A stretch of 64,000 bases of DNA from Zymoseptoria tritici IPO323 (taxonomy: Eukaryota > Ascomycota > Dothideomycetes > Mycosphaerellales > Mycosphaerellaceae), in the NCBI RefSeq assembly GCF_000219625.1, contig NC_018214.1, forward strand, positions 1,984,001 through 2,048,000. The letters are read 5' to 3'. A model generated the notes under the pieces. It had not been told where the DNA came from. It saw nothing but the letters and a program-made list of their open reading frames with translations, and made no database searches. This document shows positions 34,346 to 44,566 of the stretch, one piece after another. Made by a program: the position numbers and the translations under genes. Position 1 is the first letter of the stretch; each line of letters opens with the position of its first letter.

Positions 34346-36607
34346 ATGTCCAGTCCTCAGCCCATTGCAGCACTGAAGCGGCCACCTCTTCGCAACGCCG
34401 GGTCTTCTTCTTCCTCCTCGTTACGACCTCAGGACGCATATGCTCACCCATACACTTCACACTCCGCAGCTTCTTCGTCCTCATCGCTGAGCGGACTGGA
34501 GCAATACAGTCCTGGTCATAACACGACGTCGTTCCAGGATTTCATAAAACAGACCCGTTCGATCAATCCGAATAAGCCTCTTCCGCCCACGCCACTTGCA
34601 TCGCCACCTTCTCTCGGTCCATCGCAGGATGGAACCCGTGCGACCAAGAAACGATCGTCAAGCGTTTACAGCCGGACGCAGAGTCAATGGCTTCCCACCT
34701 CCTATCCTTTCCAAGACCCGGATTTCGACGTTGATCCTCTACCACCACTCAGACCGAAAGATCATGATGACAATCCCTACAAGCTTCGAGACCTCCCGCC
34801 AGTAGACAATACGAAGTTCCTCGAGCCACGTCCATTCGCGCCACTCCTCATTTCGCCGTCATCGTCTAACGGCGACCTTCGCCCAGAGCCTACTCCTCTT
34901 GCACTGAATAATACCATGGTTTTAGGACCGCAGGTACCGTCGCCCGCGAAATCGACGCCTCGGACCAAAGCGAGACTAATGTCGATCTCCAAAGCAAAAC
35001 GAGACGCAAAGGCACCTGGTGCAGTGCATTTGCTGCCTGAGGAGTTGAGAGCTCAAAATGCAAGAAGAACAGAGAGACATTCAAGACTAGATAGTCTGGA
35101 CATGCTCGGCCTCGGCGGCCCGCCACCGCCACCACCACCACCACTGCCTGTCTCTACTGTCAACGGACAAGCGTTCGCGGAGAACAGCCGGAGATTATCA
35201 GCATCTCGGAACAGCGAGCGATCTGACGGTACATACGATGTCTTGAAGAGTAGCTTTCATGTCGGCACAGGGCCTTCGAGGGAAATGCTGCCACCGCAAG
35301 ACTCGCATGAGAGGGTGACACTCAAAGTTCCTGCAGGAGTGAGACCAAGACGTTCGGACGAGGAAGAACGCGGGAGACCACGGGAAAGGAGTCGACGGGG
35401 CGACGACCTCTCCGTTTCGCCACCGAAGTTATTCGTACATGACATGTATCCCTACGACAAAGCCGAGAAGGCGCCAAGCGAAGCGTCCAACGATACCGCT
35501 GGATACGACTTCTTCCTGGCTCAGTACGATCGTCGACCCTCGGCTCCACGAAGTTTTACCACGATGTCCTCCACGGTCGAGAACGATGACGAGGTGCGGC
35601 AGCATATGAAGATGGTTCCACAGCCGCTCTTCCAAAGCAAAGCTCAAGCACATCCGCGACAGGAGAGCAGTGCAGGAGGCAGCCTTCTTTCGCAGTGGAG
35701 GCCCAATGCGGCAGGGAGTCAGGAAAGCTTCAGCTCGGGCAAGTCGAGCGGGTTCCCGCTGCGATTGTCGATGGAGTCTCTGCAATCTATTGGCACAGGA
35801 AGAGACAGTAAAGGAAGCACGACTGGTATGATCCCAATATCGCCACCAGTCGGCCAAGGACGGCAGACCGAGCAGAGGAGGAAAATCGACGGCTCGGATA
35901 TGAGAAGGCGAGACCCTAGATCTGAGAGACCTGCGCTACCGACTATCGACCAGAGCCTCGACAATTCGAGCTCACGGCCATCCGCTTCTTCCTCAGTGAG
36001 AGGTAACTCAAAGTACGACCACCGACGCAACATCAGCGAAACGTCCACCCAGGCCAGCCAAACCAAGACGCCTCTCTTCCAACGCGCAATGAACGGAGTG
36101 ACGAAGCACGTACGCAAGACCTCTAAACTGTCGGACACTTCAACCACATCCACCGCCAGTCCGATCGCCGCTCCAGGATCGCCACATCTCCTTCCCAGCC
36201 CAGTCAAGAATTTACCTTCTTCTGGCTGGACGGGCTCTGCGAAGGCGACTTGGGAAGCCGCCAAGTCTCGTGCTCAGCGTTCGCGTGCGAGCATTTCCAT
36301 CTCCGCGCCGACGAGACCGTTGGCTGAGAGAATGGAGACCTTGTCGGATAGGCACGAGGATTCGTTCCCGGGGCTGATAAATCTGACTTCGATCAATGGA
36401 CTCGGCACGAAGGTTATGGAGAACTTTCGCGAAGGCAAAGCGGCGAAGAGGAGGGAGGGGTTGAAGAAGATGATTACTGTTGTGGGAGTTGGGGACGGGT
36501 CTGCTGGGCGCGGAACGAGCGAGGCTAGTAGTGAGGTGGAGTGGGATTCGGAGTTTGAGGATGAGGATGGTGGGCGGGATGATGGTAGTGGAGCGAATTG
36601 GTTGTAG
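34346..36607 (+). CDS. Large, mostly disordered Ser/Pro-rich protein of unknown function
   Basis: Single open frame of 753 codons with no stop and consistent fungal codon use, so it is a real gene, but the product is not recognised. It is dominated by Ser, Pro and Arg with little predicted fold: Ser runs near residues 20 and 45, a proline run (GPPPPPPPPLPV) near 255, several basic RRxS sites that look like kinase targets, and an acidic C-terminal tail (EVEWDSEFEDEDGGRDD). Short ordered-looking pieces occur near 680-720 (ESFPGLINLTSINGLGTKVM-type region, then a basic helix KAAKRREGLKKMITVVG). No signal peptide or membrane segment. A cytoskeletal, polarity or signalling scaffold would fit, but nothing in the sequence proves it. 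Confidence 0.78.
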   Translation: MSSPQPIAALKRPPLRNAGSSSSSSLRPQDAYAHPYTSHSAASSSSSLSGLEQYSPGHNTTSFQDFIKQTRSINPNKPLPPTPLASPPSLGPSQDGTRATKKRSSSVYSRTQSQWLPTSYPFQDPDFDVDPLPPLRPKDHDDNPYKLRDLPPVDNTKFLEPRPFAPLLISPSSSNGDLRPEPTPLALNNTMVLGPQVPSPAKSTPRTKARLMSISKAKRDAKAPGAVHLLPEELRAQNARRTERHSRLDSLDMLGLGGPPPPPPPPLPVSTVNGQAFAENSRRLSASRNSERSDGTYDVLKSSFHVGTGPSREMLPPQDSHERVTLKVPAGVRPRRSDEEERGRPRERSRRGDDLSVSPPKLFVHDMYPYDKAEKAPSEASNDTAGYDFFLAQYDRRPSAPRSFTTMSSTVENDDEVRQHMKMVPQPLFQSKAQAHPRQESSAGGSLLSQWRPNAAGSQESFSSGKSSGFPLRLSMESLQSIGTGRDSKGSTTGMIPISPPVGQGRQTEQRRKIDGSDMRRRDPRSERPALPTIDQSLDNSSSRPSASSSVRGNSKYDHRRNISETSTQASQTKTPLFQRAMNGVTKHVRKTSKLSDTSTTSTASPIAAPGSPHLLPSPVKNLPSSGWTGSAKATWEAAKSRAQRSRASISISAPTRPLAERMETLSDRHEDSFPGLINLTSINGLGTKVMENFREGKAAKRREGLKKMITVVGVGDGSAGRGTSEASSEVEWDSEFEDEDGGRDDGSGANWL

Positions 36608-37310
36608 ATTGGAAGCTAATGCATCGACGAGGAGAGCAGGCGAAGTCCGAGAAATCAATTCGCGAACCAATATTGCATCTAGCCTGCCCACGAGCCGTGC
36701 AGGGGAGCCTTGACTGGACGTCTGATTAGCCGTACATGTAACTTATATCCGAACGTACTGATAGTCGCACAGATGAGTTCCCTGTACGTTCTATCAGCAT
36801 GCCATGGTCACCGACTTGTACATTGACATGCCCGTTGCCATGAACGCCGTCAGGCTCAGTCAATTCAAGCGTCCATCAAGCAAGTAAGTGATTCCGACAC
36901 TCGTTGGCAGCCATTCACCACATCGAGCATGTCCGGCAGATCACACCTTCGGCAGTGGTCGCGATGGGACACTCTCTGAGCCGACGACAGGCTGCTGTTC
37001 CACACACGACGAGTGAGAACTTCACGAAACCCAACTATCGTGATGCCGTAGGAAAGTTGAATGTAAAGGACAACACTCCAGCCCTGCTTACTAAGGCGAC
37101 ATTTTCACCCGCTAGCGGAGTCCCCTCTGTCCTCGGTTCCAGGTTGATGTTCTTCCGTTCTGCTTCTCTTTGAACCAAAACCGCAGGATTTGTGCCCATA
37201 CATCGGACAGGTAAGAAGATGTCCTCGCAGATAAAATGATGTACATGCAGCTGACAGCGATCCCTGCGTAGTGCTGGGGCGCTCAACACTTTCCCGCTAT
37301 GGCGGCAAGC
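36608..37310. other. Intergenic, upstream of the histidine kinase gene
   Basis: No gene recognised. Small open frames (for example 36904-37173) could be upstream ORFs in a long 5' leader of the kinase gene. Confidence 0.4.
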
Positions 37311-40300
37311 ATGGTTCCGTTACGCGAAGTGGTAGTATTCCCCTGACTGTCCAGCTTTTGACAACGAGTTCTCTATTTCTAACCCACGATGATAACAGTA
37401 TGAGAAGCTGGAAGAGCTGGACCCGCTATGGCTCGAAGAAACCCTTCGCCAGAGGTGGCGCCAGCTTGCTTCCCAAAACGAGAACCTAGTGCCAGTCGAA
37501 GCACCCCTGAAGAATGGCGCTCCTCTGCGGCAGATATCTATGGGACCACATGATATAACTCGCCAGGAAAGTGCCGTCGATATTCTGTCCGATCATCTCA
37601 AACGCTTCCGATCCTACGACTGGGCGTCAACGGATCTAGGCCCCATGTCAGCCTGGTCCTACGAGCTGAGGCGTATGATCAACCTCTGCATGGCCGATCC
37701 ACGACCCGTTGCTTTATGGTGGGGACCGAACCGAACGTTATTGCACAACGATGCCTATCGTGGCGTCCTCCAGGAACGATACCCGCGGGCACTTGGGAAG
37801 CCGGTGGCCGAAGTCTGGCACGATGTGCCCTCCTTCCCTGCTAATTTTGATGTGATCGATGCCACCGGGAAGCCGGCTTTTGGAGAGGATACACTGTTCT
37901 TTGTCACGCAAGATAATGGCAGAATCCTAGAAGCATGGATCTCATGGGCCATAATGCCACTTCCTGGAGAAACCGGCAACGTCGGCTACTACAATTCATG
38001 CAGCGTCAATACCCGACAAATCATATACGAGCGTCGCATGTCCACACTCCTGACGTTGGAAAGATATACCTCCTCGGTCAGTACGGTCAAAGGCTTCTGG
38101 GCGAAGATCTTAAAAGGTCTAGATTCGAACCACGCGGATATCCCATTTGCTACTTTGTATACTCTGGACATCGGCGATGAGTGGCAGTCAAGACAATCGG
38201 ATCGGAGCACGCAGGAACGAAGAAGCAGCAGCTCCAGTGATGCTTCTTCCAACTTCAGCTTGAGCGGTCCCTCCTCGCAGTGGGTGCTTCAGGGCGTGCT
38301 GGAGTCTGCTTCAGAGCCAGAGCCTCCCGAGCTACCAGAGAGTATGTCCGACGAGACATCAGAAGAGACCTTCGGTATCTCTCTCAAGGTGACTGTCAAG
38401 ACTGGACAACCAAAGATCCTCCGGGTCGCGGATGGGACCTTTCCACGTTCGCTGCAAGCGAGAGCTGTGTCTCGTGCTTACGGAGACCTGTGTCAAGAAG
38501 CAGTTCTTATACCCATCACTCGCGGTCGTCGGCATGCCTGCCTCTTCATTGGCCTGAACCCTCGCTGCCTCTACGACGCCGATCACGAACGATTCATCTC
38601 CATGCTGAAACGACAACTGGCATCCTCATTGAGTGGCGTTGTCATGGCCGAAGAAGAAACACGACAAGCCAAGGTGAGCGCAGACTTGGCTGCGAGAGAA
38701 CGCATGCAGTTGACCGAGAGGCTGAACTTCAGCGAACAAGACGCCAAAGAGAAGGAAATGCGTTTCCGTTCCATGGCAGATCAGGCGCCTGTCGGGATGT
38801 TCGAGTTCGGTCCGAATGGCGAGTTGGAATATGCCAACGACAGTTGGTATGCATTAACACAACATCCTCGCGATGACTTCACCCCGAAGTCGTGGACAAG
38901 TTCCATACATCCCGACGATCGCGCCGAGTTTGACTCCCACTGGAGTCGACTGCTTGCGGGCGAAACAATACAGTTCGAGACTCGCTTGGCGAAACCTTTC
39001 GTGAGTACCATCCACATGTCCATGCCAGGCATATACATGGAGACCACGAGGGGTTTGAGAACACATCTCACACATGTCTCCAGATTTCCGACGAATAAAT
39101 CGGCGGCGAACGCTTGCAAGGCGAAGCCTGGGCTTCGTCTTACGCCTACGCCGAGAAGAATGCTGATGGCAGTGTACGAAACATCCTGGGTTGCGTGGTG
39201 GACATCAGCCAGTACAAATTTATGCAAGGATTTCAAGAGAGAAGGACGGCGGAAGCTCTGGAGTTGAAGCGGCAACAGGAGGTATGTTTTGCTTCCAGAA
39301 ATGCAAGTGCGGTGCTTGAATAAGCTGCACTGCACGATGACATTTAAATCATCTCTTTTTGACCCTTCGATAGGCTTTCATGGACACAACAAGCCACGAG
39401 GCTCGCAACCCGCTGTCGGCAATGTCACTGTAAGTGTCACGGCGTTGTCGTCTAGGCCGCATGTATCGCTGATTTTCGATCCTCTCAACAGCTGCGTCGA
39501 AAGCATCATCTCCACTCTACAACCAATGTTGAAATCACCAGGAGAGCAGATCACAGCCTCCCGAGAAACGATCAAGTCGACTCTAGAGAGTGCCGAAACG
39601 ATCATGGAATGCGTGCAACATCAAAAGTTTATCATGGATGACGTTCTCACACTCTCCAAAATCGGATCCGGTCTTCTCGTGGTCTCGCCAATTGAGATAC
39701 AGCCTCTGGACGAGCTCAAAAGAGGATTGAGGCTTTTCGAGGGCGAGCTTCGACAAGCGGATATTCCTTTGCAGCTCGTTGTCGATCCGTCGTACAAGGA
39801 CTTAAATATCGATTATCTTTTGCTCGACCCGACAAGGCTGTTGCAGATTCTGATCAATCTCATCACCAATGCGATCAAATGTAAGCTCTTTAATGCTAGA
39901 CTCCCATCCCAGCCTCGTTCGCTAACCAAATTTAATGTCTTAAGTCACGAAAGATGAAGCCATCAGACGAATCACGGTCACCATATCAGCCAGTCGACAA
40001 CGACCCGAAAGCAATGATGGCTTTTCCTTCATGCCTAACGCGGAGGACAGCAATGCTCGACTAGAAGTCGAAGAAGACTCGGCAATCTACCTTCAAATTA
40101 CAGTGGAAGATACAGGGCGTGGTATCGAGCGTCATGAGCTCGATCATCTATTCCAACGGTTCCAGCAGGCTTCTCCGAAAACCCACGTCAAGTACGGCGG
40201 CTCCGGGCTGGGCCTATTCATTTGCAGAGAACTTGCCAAGATGCAAGGCGGTCAAATCGGTGTCTCTACCGCCTTTGGTAGGGGGTCGAAGTTTGCGTTT

Positions 40301-40907
40301 TACTTGAAAGCGAAACGTTGCGGAGCGCCGGTGGGAGACGACAAACGTATGGAGCAGCAGAGAAGCGTCCCGACCAGGACAAAACCAATTGCTAGCAACA
40401 GCGATAGCGAAACGCGGCGACGAGTTGTTTTACTTGTGGAGGATAATCTTGGTGAGTATGACGTTCAGAGCCGTTCCTTTCACCGTTGCCCTCCGAGCGC
40501 CACTAACCACACTCATCTCCATTTCAGTGAACCAAAAAGTCATGGCCAAACAACTCCGCTCCGCGGGCCACGACGTGACAGTCGCCAACCATGGGCAAGA
40601 AGCTCTCGACCACATACGCACCACCCACTTCTGCGTTCCAAACGGCGGAGTAGAACTGGACGTCGTGCTGATGGACATTGAAATGCCCATCATGGGCGGT
40701 CTGGAGTGCACGTCTCGAATACGAGAGATGGAAATGAAGGGCGAGATCCAGGGACGAGTCTCGTTGATTGCAGTGACTGCGAATGCGAGAGCGGAACAGC
40801 AGAAGCAGGCGATGGATGTGGGGTTTGATGCTGTTATCACGAAGCCTTTCAAGATGGAGGCTTTGAGGGTTGAAATGGATAGTGTTTGTGGAGGGCAAGG
40901 CGGATGA
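37311..40907 (+). CDS. PAS-domain hybrid sensor histidine kinase, model contains one in-frame stop
   Basis: Cytosolic hybrid histidine kinase of about 1,050 residues. Model: 37311-37331, 37399-39000, 39084-39281, 39374-39429, 39492-39880, 39945-40451, 40528-40907. Domains: N-terminal PAS-like region (about 60-220), a GAF-like middle, a PAS domain (about 461-600, FRSMADQAPVGMFEFGPNGE), the H box (FMDTTSHEARNPLSAM, His near 615), an N box (LLQILINLITNAIKFT), G boxes (EDTGRGIE, GGSGLGLFICRELA) and a C-terminal receiver (VVLMDIEMPIMGG with the phospho-Asp, ITKPFKME with the Lys). All splice sites except the first are supported by family sequence. Codon 546 (39096-39098) is TAA in the PAS domain, in the only frame that joins both sides. 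If real, the protein would lose its whole catalytic half. Confidence 0.85.
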
Positions 40908-42364
40908 CGTCCGACGAAAGCTGACTGGCATGAATTTCAATCATGAAATTGGAGAGGCGTACACATTGGGGAGTACTACGGTCTTGGTCGCATCGGCACG
41001 CGGGGACAGCACTCTCGCCTCGACGTTTGCGGAACAGCATGTTGGAGGTCTCAAGAATGGCAGGCTCCGCTTAGACTTGGCGGAGAGCTATGGACGGAAG
41101 GAGAGAGAAGCGAAGAGCGAACACAGCAGAAGAAGCTGAGGAGTACGGCAGAAATGTGGTGGAAAGATCACAGGATGTTCGAATCACAATACACAATCCC
41201 GCGCCAGCCTGCCTACAAGCTGAAACGTCCTCTGTACTACGAATCTCGAGCTCGCGAGACGACCACAAAACATGACTGGAAGGACTTTCCATGACACACG
41301 TCGTTGTCTAAGCTGTTCTGCTGGACAACAGCGATGCCAGCAGAACTTGCCCAGCAGAGCCACTTCTGCACCACCCGTCCGCCACGCGCACGCAGAACAA
41401 GGAATGCCTGTCTTTGCGTTGCGATTTCCGGAATGGAACCTTCGATGGCGCTCTTAGAAATTGAACGTTCGATTCACTCTTTCGAGTCGCCATATGTCCG
41501 CAGTGGTGTGATACACAGCATGGACACCTATCGAGTCGACTCGAAGCTTTTGCATGTCGTCCTGAACTTTCGTCCAATCTCAGGCCTGTGGTCAGGAGAT
41601 CATCGTGCGAGGCCCGAGACGGCACGCGAGTGAAAGTATGCTTATCACAATTTCGAGGGTGTATGCACGCACGAATCGATTCATCCCTCACTCTTCGGAC
41701 ATGGGCCCCGTGCAAGATTGAAAATTGGAATGATCGCAAGCTACACACGAGAGTGTGAAACCTCATCGTAGAAAGAAAGGCGACAAGCCACATGTCAGCA
41801 CTAATCGACACAGCAGGGACGAACCATTATCCTTGTCAGCTTGACTTTCAGGGACCGGCAGGAGGTGACCCGATTTCCCTGGGGCAGCTTTCAGTCCGAG
41901 GGGCTCCTTTCGGCGCAGGATGTGGCAAAGAACTGGTCGGAAACCTCTGTGGCAGATGGCGAAGATGAAGAGCTACCCTCGTCGTCAGCTCGGGAGAGCA
42001 AGGCAACACGCGAATGTCCGCTCGGGTAGCGATAGCATGACGAGGGCCTGTTGACATATGCTTGCAGGCAATCTAAGGCCTGCGGTGTTTTGACCGAATA
42101 TGGACTCAGAGCAGATAGGCTTTGGGGTTTTCTTTCCCCTGGAGGGCATTGGAAATGAGATACTTGAACCAAGCAGACGCACGGCGGTACCAGCTCTTCA
42201 GGCGTATCACTTTGCTCCTGTTCGCAACCATTTGGTCCACAACATCGACGACCAAGCAATCAACATCGCTTCTTCGACAACTCTAATCACGCCAACCCAG
42301 CAATCAACCTCTCCGACTAAGACAAGCGGCCGATCTAGCAGCCTCCTGTTTGACCGCTCCAACC
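40908..42364. other. Intergenic, about 1.5 kb
   Basis: No recognisable gene. Open frames such as 41304-41633 (+) and 41891-42259 (-) have no domain support. The last 100 bp hold CAACxxTCTCC-type leader sequence for the small secreted protein. Confidence 0.45.
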
Positions 42365-42666
42365 ATGAAGCTCGCCGTCATCATCGTTGCCGCCTTTCTC
42401 GGAGCGGTCCCTGCACTCGCCAATCATCGGCTCTTCTGCGAGGATGGGGACGACACTATTGTGACTGATCTTTGCGACTACCACAAGATCCCAAGGGTAT
42501 GACATGTGATCCTCGATAATACCATCGACCGTGGTGCCTAATGCATGTATTCTAGGTCCCAAACTCTACTGGAACCTGCTGTGCTACCGACGATCAAGAA
42601 GACACCTTCAAGAGCATCTGCGATGGTTACAGCTGGGATGTCCGGGAGGCTCCGGAAGGTTGCTAG
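42365..42666 (+). CDS. Small secreted cysteine-rich protein (effector candidate)
   Basis: Two exons, 42365-42496 and 42556-42666 (donor GTATGA, branch-like CCTAATG, acceptor TTCTAG), 80 residues. A clear signal peptide (MKLAVIIVAAFLGAVPALA) is followed by a mature chain of about 61 residues with six cysteines in the order C, C, CC, C, C, ending on the last cysteine, consistent with three disulfides. It is acidic (EDGDD, DDQED). No family was recognised. Size, signal and cysteine pattern are those of fungal secreted effectors or antimicrobial proteins; function is inference. The gene is isolated by more than 1.4 kb on its 5' side. Confidence 0.78.
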
Positions 42667-43062
42667 AGTGGCAAATGGATGATGGAATGAGAGACTGACT
42701 GGCACTCTTCTCTCACGGGTCATCGGTGAGGCCTGGGTGACCACCGATCAGGAGGAGTGTTGAGTTGGTCCGGTGGCTGATCCGGAGCAACAGAGATATG
42801 AGAGTCTTGCTCTGACGGTTACCTCAATCGATCAATTCAACGATCACAACTTTTGTCAGATGCGCGGAGGCTATGCACGCGAGTTGGAACAAGCTCACTT
42901 TACGAGCATGGCGGCACAAAGGTGATCGGAAATGATTTTGTTTGCTCGCTGCGTCTATGTGTATCTCGACGTTCCGTGATCGTAGACAACTATCCTCGTC
43001 ATGCCAGCCGTGGCCATGTCCCGATCCAGCCTGCTGACCATCACCACCGCTCCGATTCACAG
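42667..43062. other. Intergenic between convergent genes
   Basis: No gene recognised between the small secreted protein (+) and the PAN-like protein (-). Confidence 0.45.
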
Positions 43063-44487
43063 TCATTCATCATCGGGCTCAGGTAAGTCCGGGTAATAGG
43101 CCTCTCTAGGTTCATCCTCCTCCGGTTCATCCTCTTCAGGCTCAGGATCGGGATAAGTGGGCTCTGGTGGTGGATTCTCGCAGTAGTATCCTGGAGTTTC
43201 GACATCTTCATCGACATAGACACATTCCAGATAGCGGCAACAGGTTTCCGAGACGATGCTGCTACCTGGCACGCATGCGAATGACTGGAAGACGCACATG
43301 CCAGCGGGCGAGGGCGTGCTAGCGAGGGTGGAGCTCGTAGTGCTGGATGTGGTGTCAGAAGTCGTTGTGGAAGGCGATGTGGTGGCTTCCGTGCTTTGCA
43401 CGGCCAGACTGCTTGTCGTGGAGGCTGTGGTTGCTGCGGAGGACGAGGTACTGCTGTTTATTGGCTCCGCACTGGCTGAAGTGGAGATAGATGTGCATTG
43501 GCTGGCCGAAGTTGAGGCAGGTGTGGACGATGTGCTGGTGTCAACTGTTGAAGATGAGGACGATTTGGTCGAGCTTCCGGCGGCAGTCGAAGCGCTGGCA
43601 GCAAGACTGGTAGATGAGCCTGGAGTGTTGGAATCAACTCGCACAGATGTCGTCGAGGCTGCGGAGATCAAGGTCGTAGAAGTTGAAGTCCGAGTAGAGG
43701 ACGTTGTGGACGAGGTGGCGACCCCGGATGTGGTCAAGCTAGCGCTTGAAGTGCTTGTCGAAAGTCGGCTGGCCGAGATCGTCGTCGACGAGGATCTTGG
43801 GGTGGTTGACAACGTTGACGAGAATGTTGAAATCCGACTTGCCGATGTAGTAGTACGGCTCGGTTGGCTGGACGTAGTGCTGGCCCGAGTTGTCGAAGTA
43901 GTAGCTCGGGTAGTCGTTGTGCTGATCCTTGAAGTCGTCGTCGAAGTCGTGGGTGCCGGAGATGGACAGGCCTTATCATAGAAGATGCCCGGAGCCGAAG
44001 TATCGGCCTTAGCCACCTCTGACACTGCCGCAGAGTACAGACGACAGGAGCCAGACGCGAATCGGTAAGATCCACATCTCGGAATTCCAGCGCAGTTGCT
44101 CGCGCACTGAGACAGCGTGCCAGCAGGAGTGGTCTGGAGAATGCTTGCGCCTTTGTCATTTCCGTTCAAGCCACAGATTGGCATCCGGCAGGCTTTGTCG
44201 TACAGAACGGCTTGAGATGCTGGATTTGGTTTGGCGACCACGGCAACAGGTGCTGAGTAAAGACGACAGTAGCCGTAGCCAAAAGCATAGGCCAAGCAAG
44301 CCGAGTTCTTCGCGCAACTGGTCGTGCAATGAGCCAGAGAGGTGTCGGGGGCTGTCTGGATGATCTTGGCGCCAGTGTCAGCTGCCTTGAGGCCGCATGT
44401 CGTCGTTTGTCTCTGGGAGTTGCGAGGAGTCGCCTCGACGGCACCGTAGAATGGCACTACCAAGATGAGGAGCGTGAGAAGCTGCAT
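43063..44487 (-). CDS. Secreted PAN/apple-like protein with long Ser/Thr stalk
   Basis: Single exon, 474 residues from the ATG at 44487. An in-frame ATG 48 bp upstream (44535) is less likely because the downstream one starts a clean signal peptide (MQLLTLLILVVPFYGAVEA). Two tandem Cys-rich modules of about 70 residues follow (CGLKAADTGAKIIQTAP ... CRLYS ... LYDKAC and CGLNGNDKGASILQTTP ... CRLYS ... FYDKAC), resembling PAN/apple-type adhesive folds. Then comes a roughly 230-residue Ser/Thr stalk, surely O-glycosylated if secreted, a second Cys cluster (FACVPGSS ... CCRYLECVYVDEDV ... YYCENP) and a strongly acidic Glu/Asp/Pro tail. No GPI signal. A cell-surface or secreted adhesin-like role is inferred. 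The 241-codon open frame on the other strand is a composition artefact of the Ser/Thr repeats. Confidence 0.82.
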   Translation of the reverse strand: MQLLTLLILVVPFYGAVEATPRNSQRQTTTCGLKAADTGAKIIQTAPDTSLAHCTTSCAKNSACLAYAFGYGYCRLYSAPVAVVAKPNPASQAVLYDKACRMPICGLNGNDKGASILQTTPAGTLSQCASNCAGIPRCGSYRFASGSCRLYSAAVSEVAKADTSAPGIFYDKACPSPAPTTSTTTSRISTTTTRATTSTTRASTTSSQPSRTTTSASRISTFSSTLSTTPRSSSTTISASRLSTSTSSASLTTSGVATSSTTSSTRTSTSTTLISAASTTSVRVDSNTPGSSTSLAASASTAAGSSTKSSSSSTVDTSTSSTPASTSASQCTSISTSASAEPINSSTSSSAATTASTTSSLAVQSTEATTSPSTTTSDTTSSTTSSTLASTPSPAGMCVFQSFACVPGSSIVSETCCRYLECVYVDEDVETPGYYCENPPPEPTYPDPEPEEDEPEEDEPREAYYPDLPEPDDE

Positions 44488-44557
44488 TGTGAGCACTTGT
44501 TGGCGAGTGAAGGAGTATGAAGAGTAGATCGGCAATTAGGGAGGCCCTCGCGGCGTT

Positions 44558-44566
44558 TATATATAC
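44558..44566 (-). promoter_or_regulatory. Probable TATA box of the PAN-like protein gene
   Basis: TATATATAA on the minus strand about 70 bp upstream of the ATG at 44487, in an otherwise mixed-composition region. Confidence 0.5.

Noticed and set aside
43256..43981. 241-codon open frame on the plus strand, rich in Val/Glu/Asp
   Set aside because: It is antisense to the Ser/Thr stalk of the PAN-like protein; the composition is the complement of Ser/Thr codons and no domain is present.
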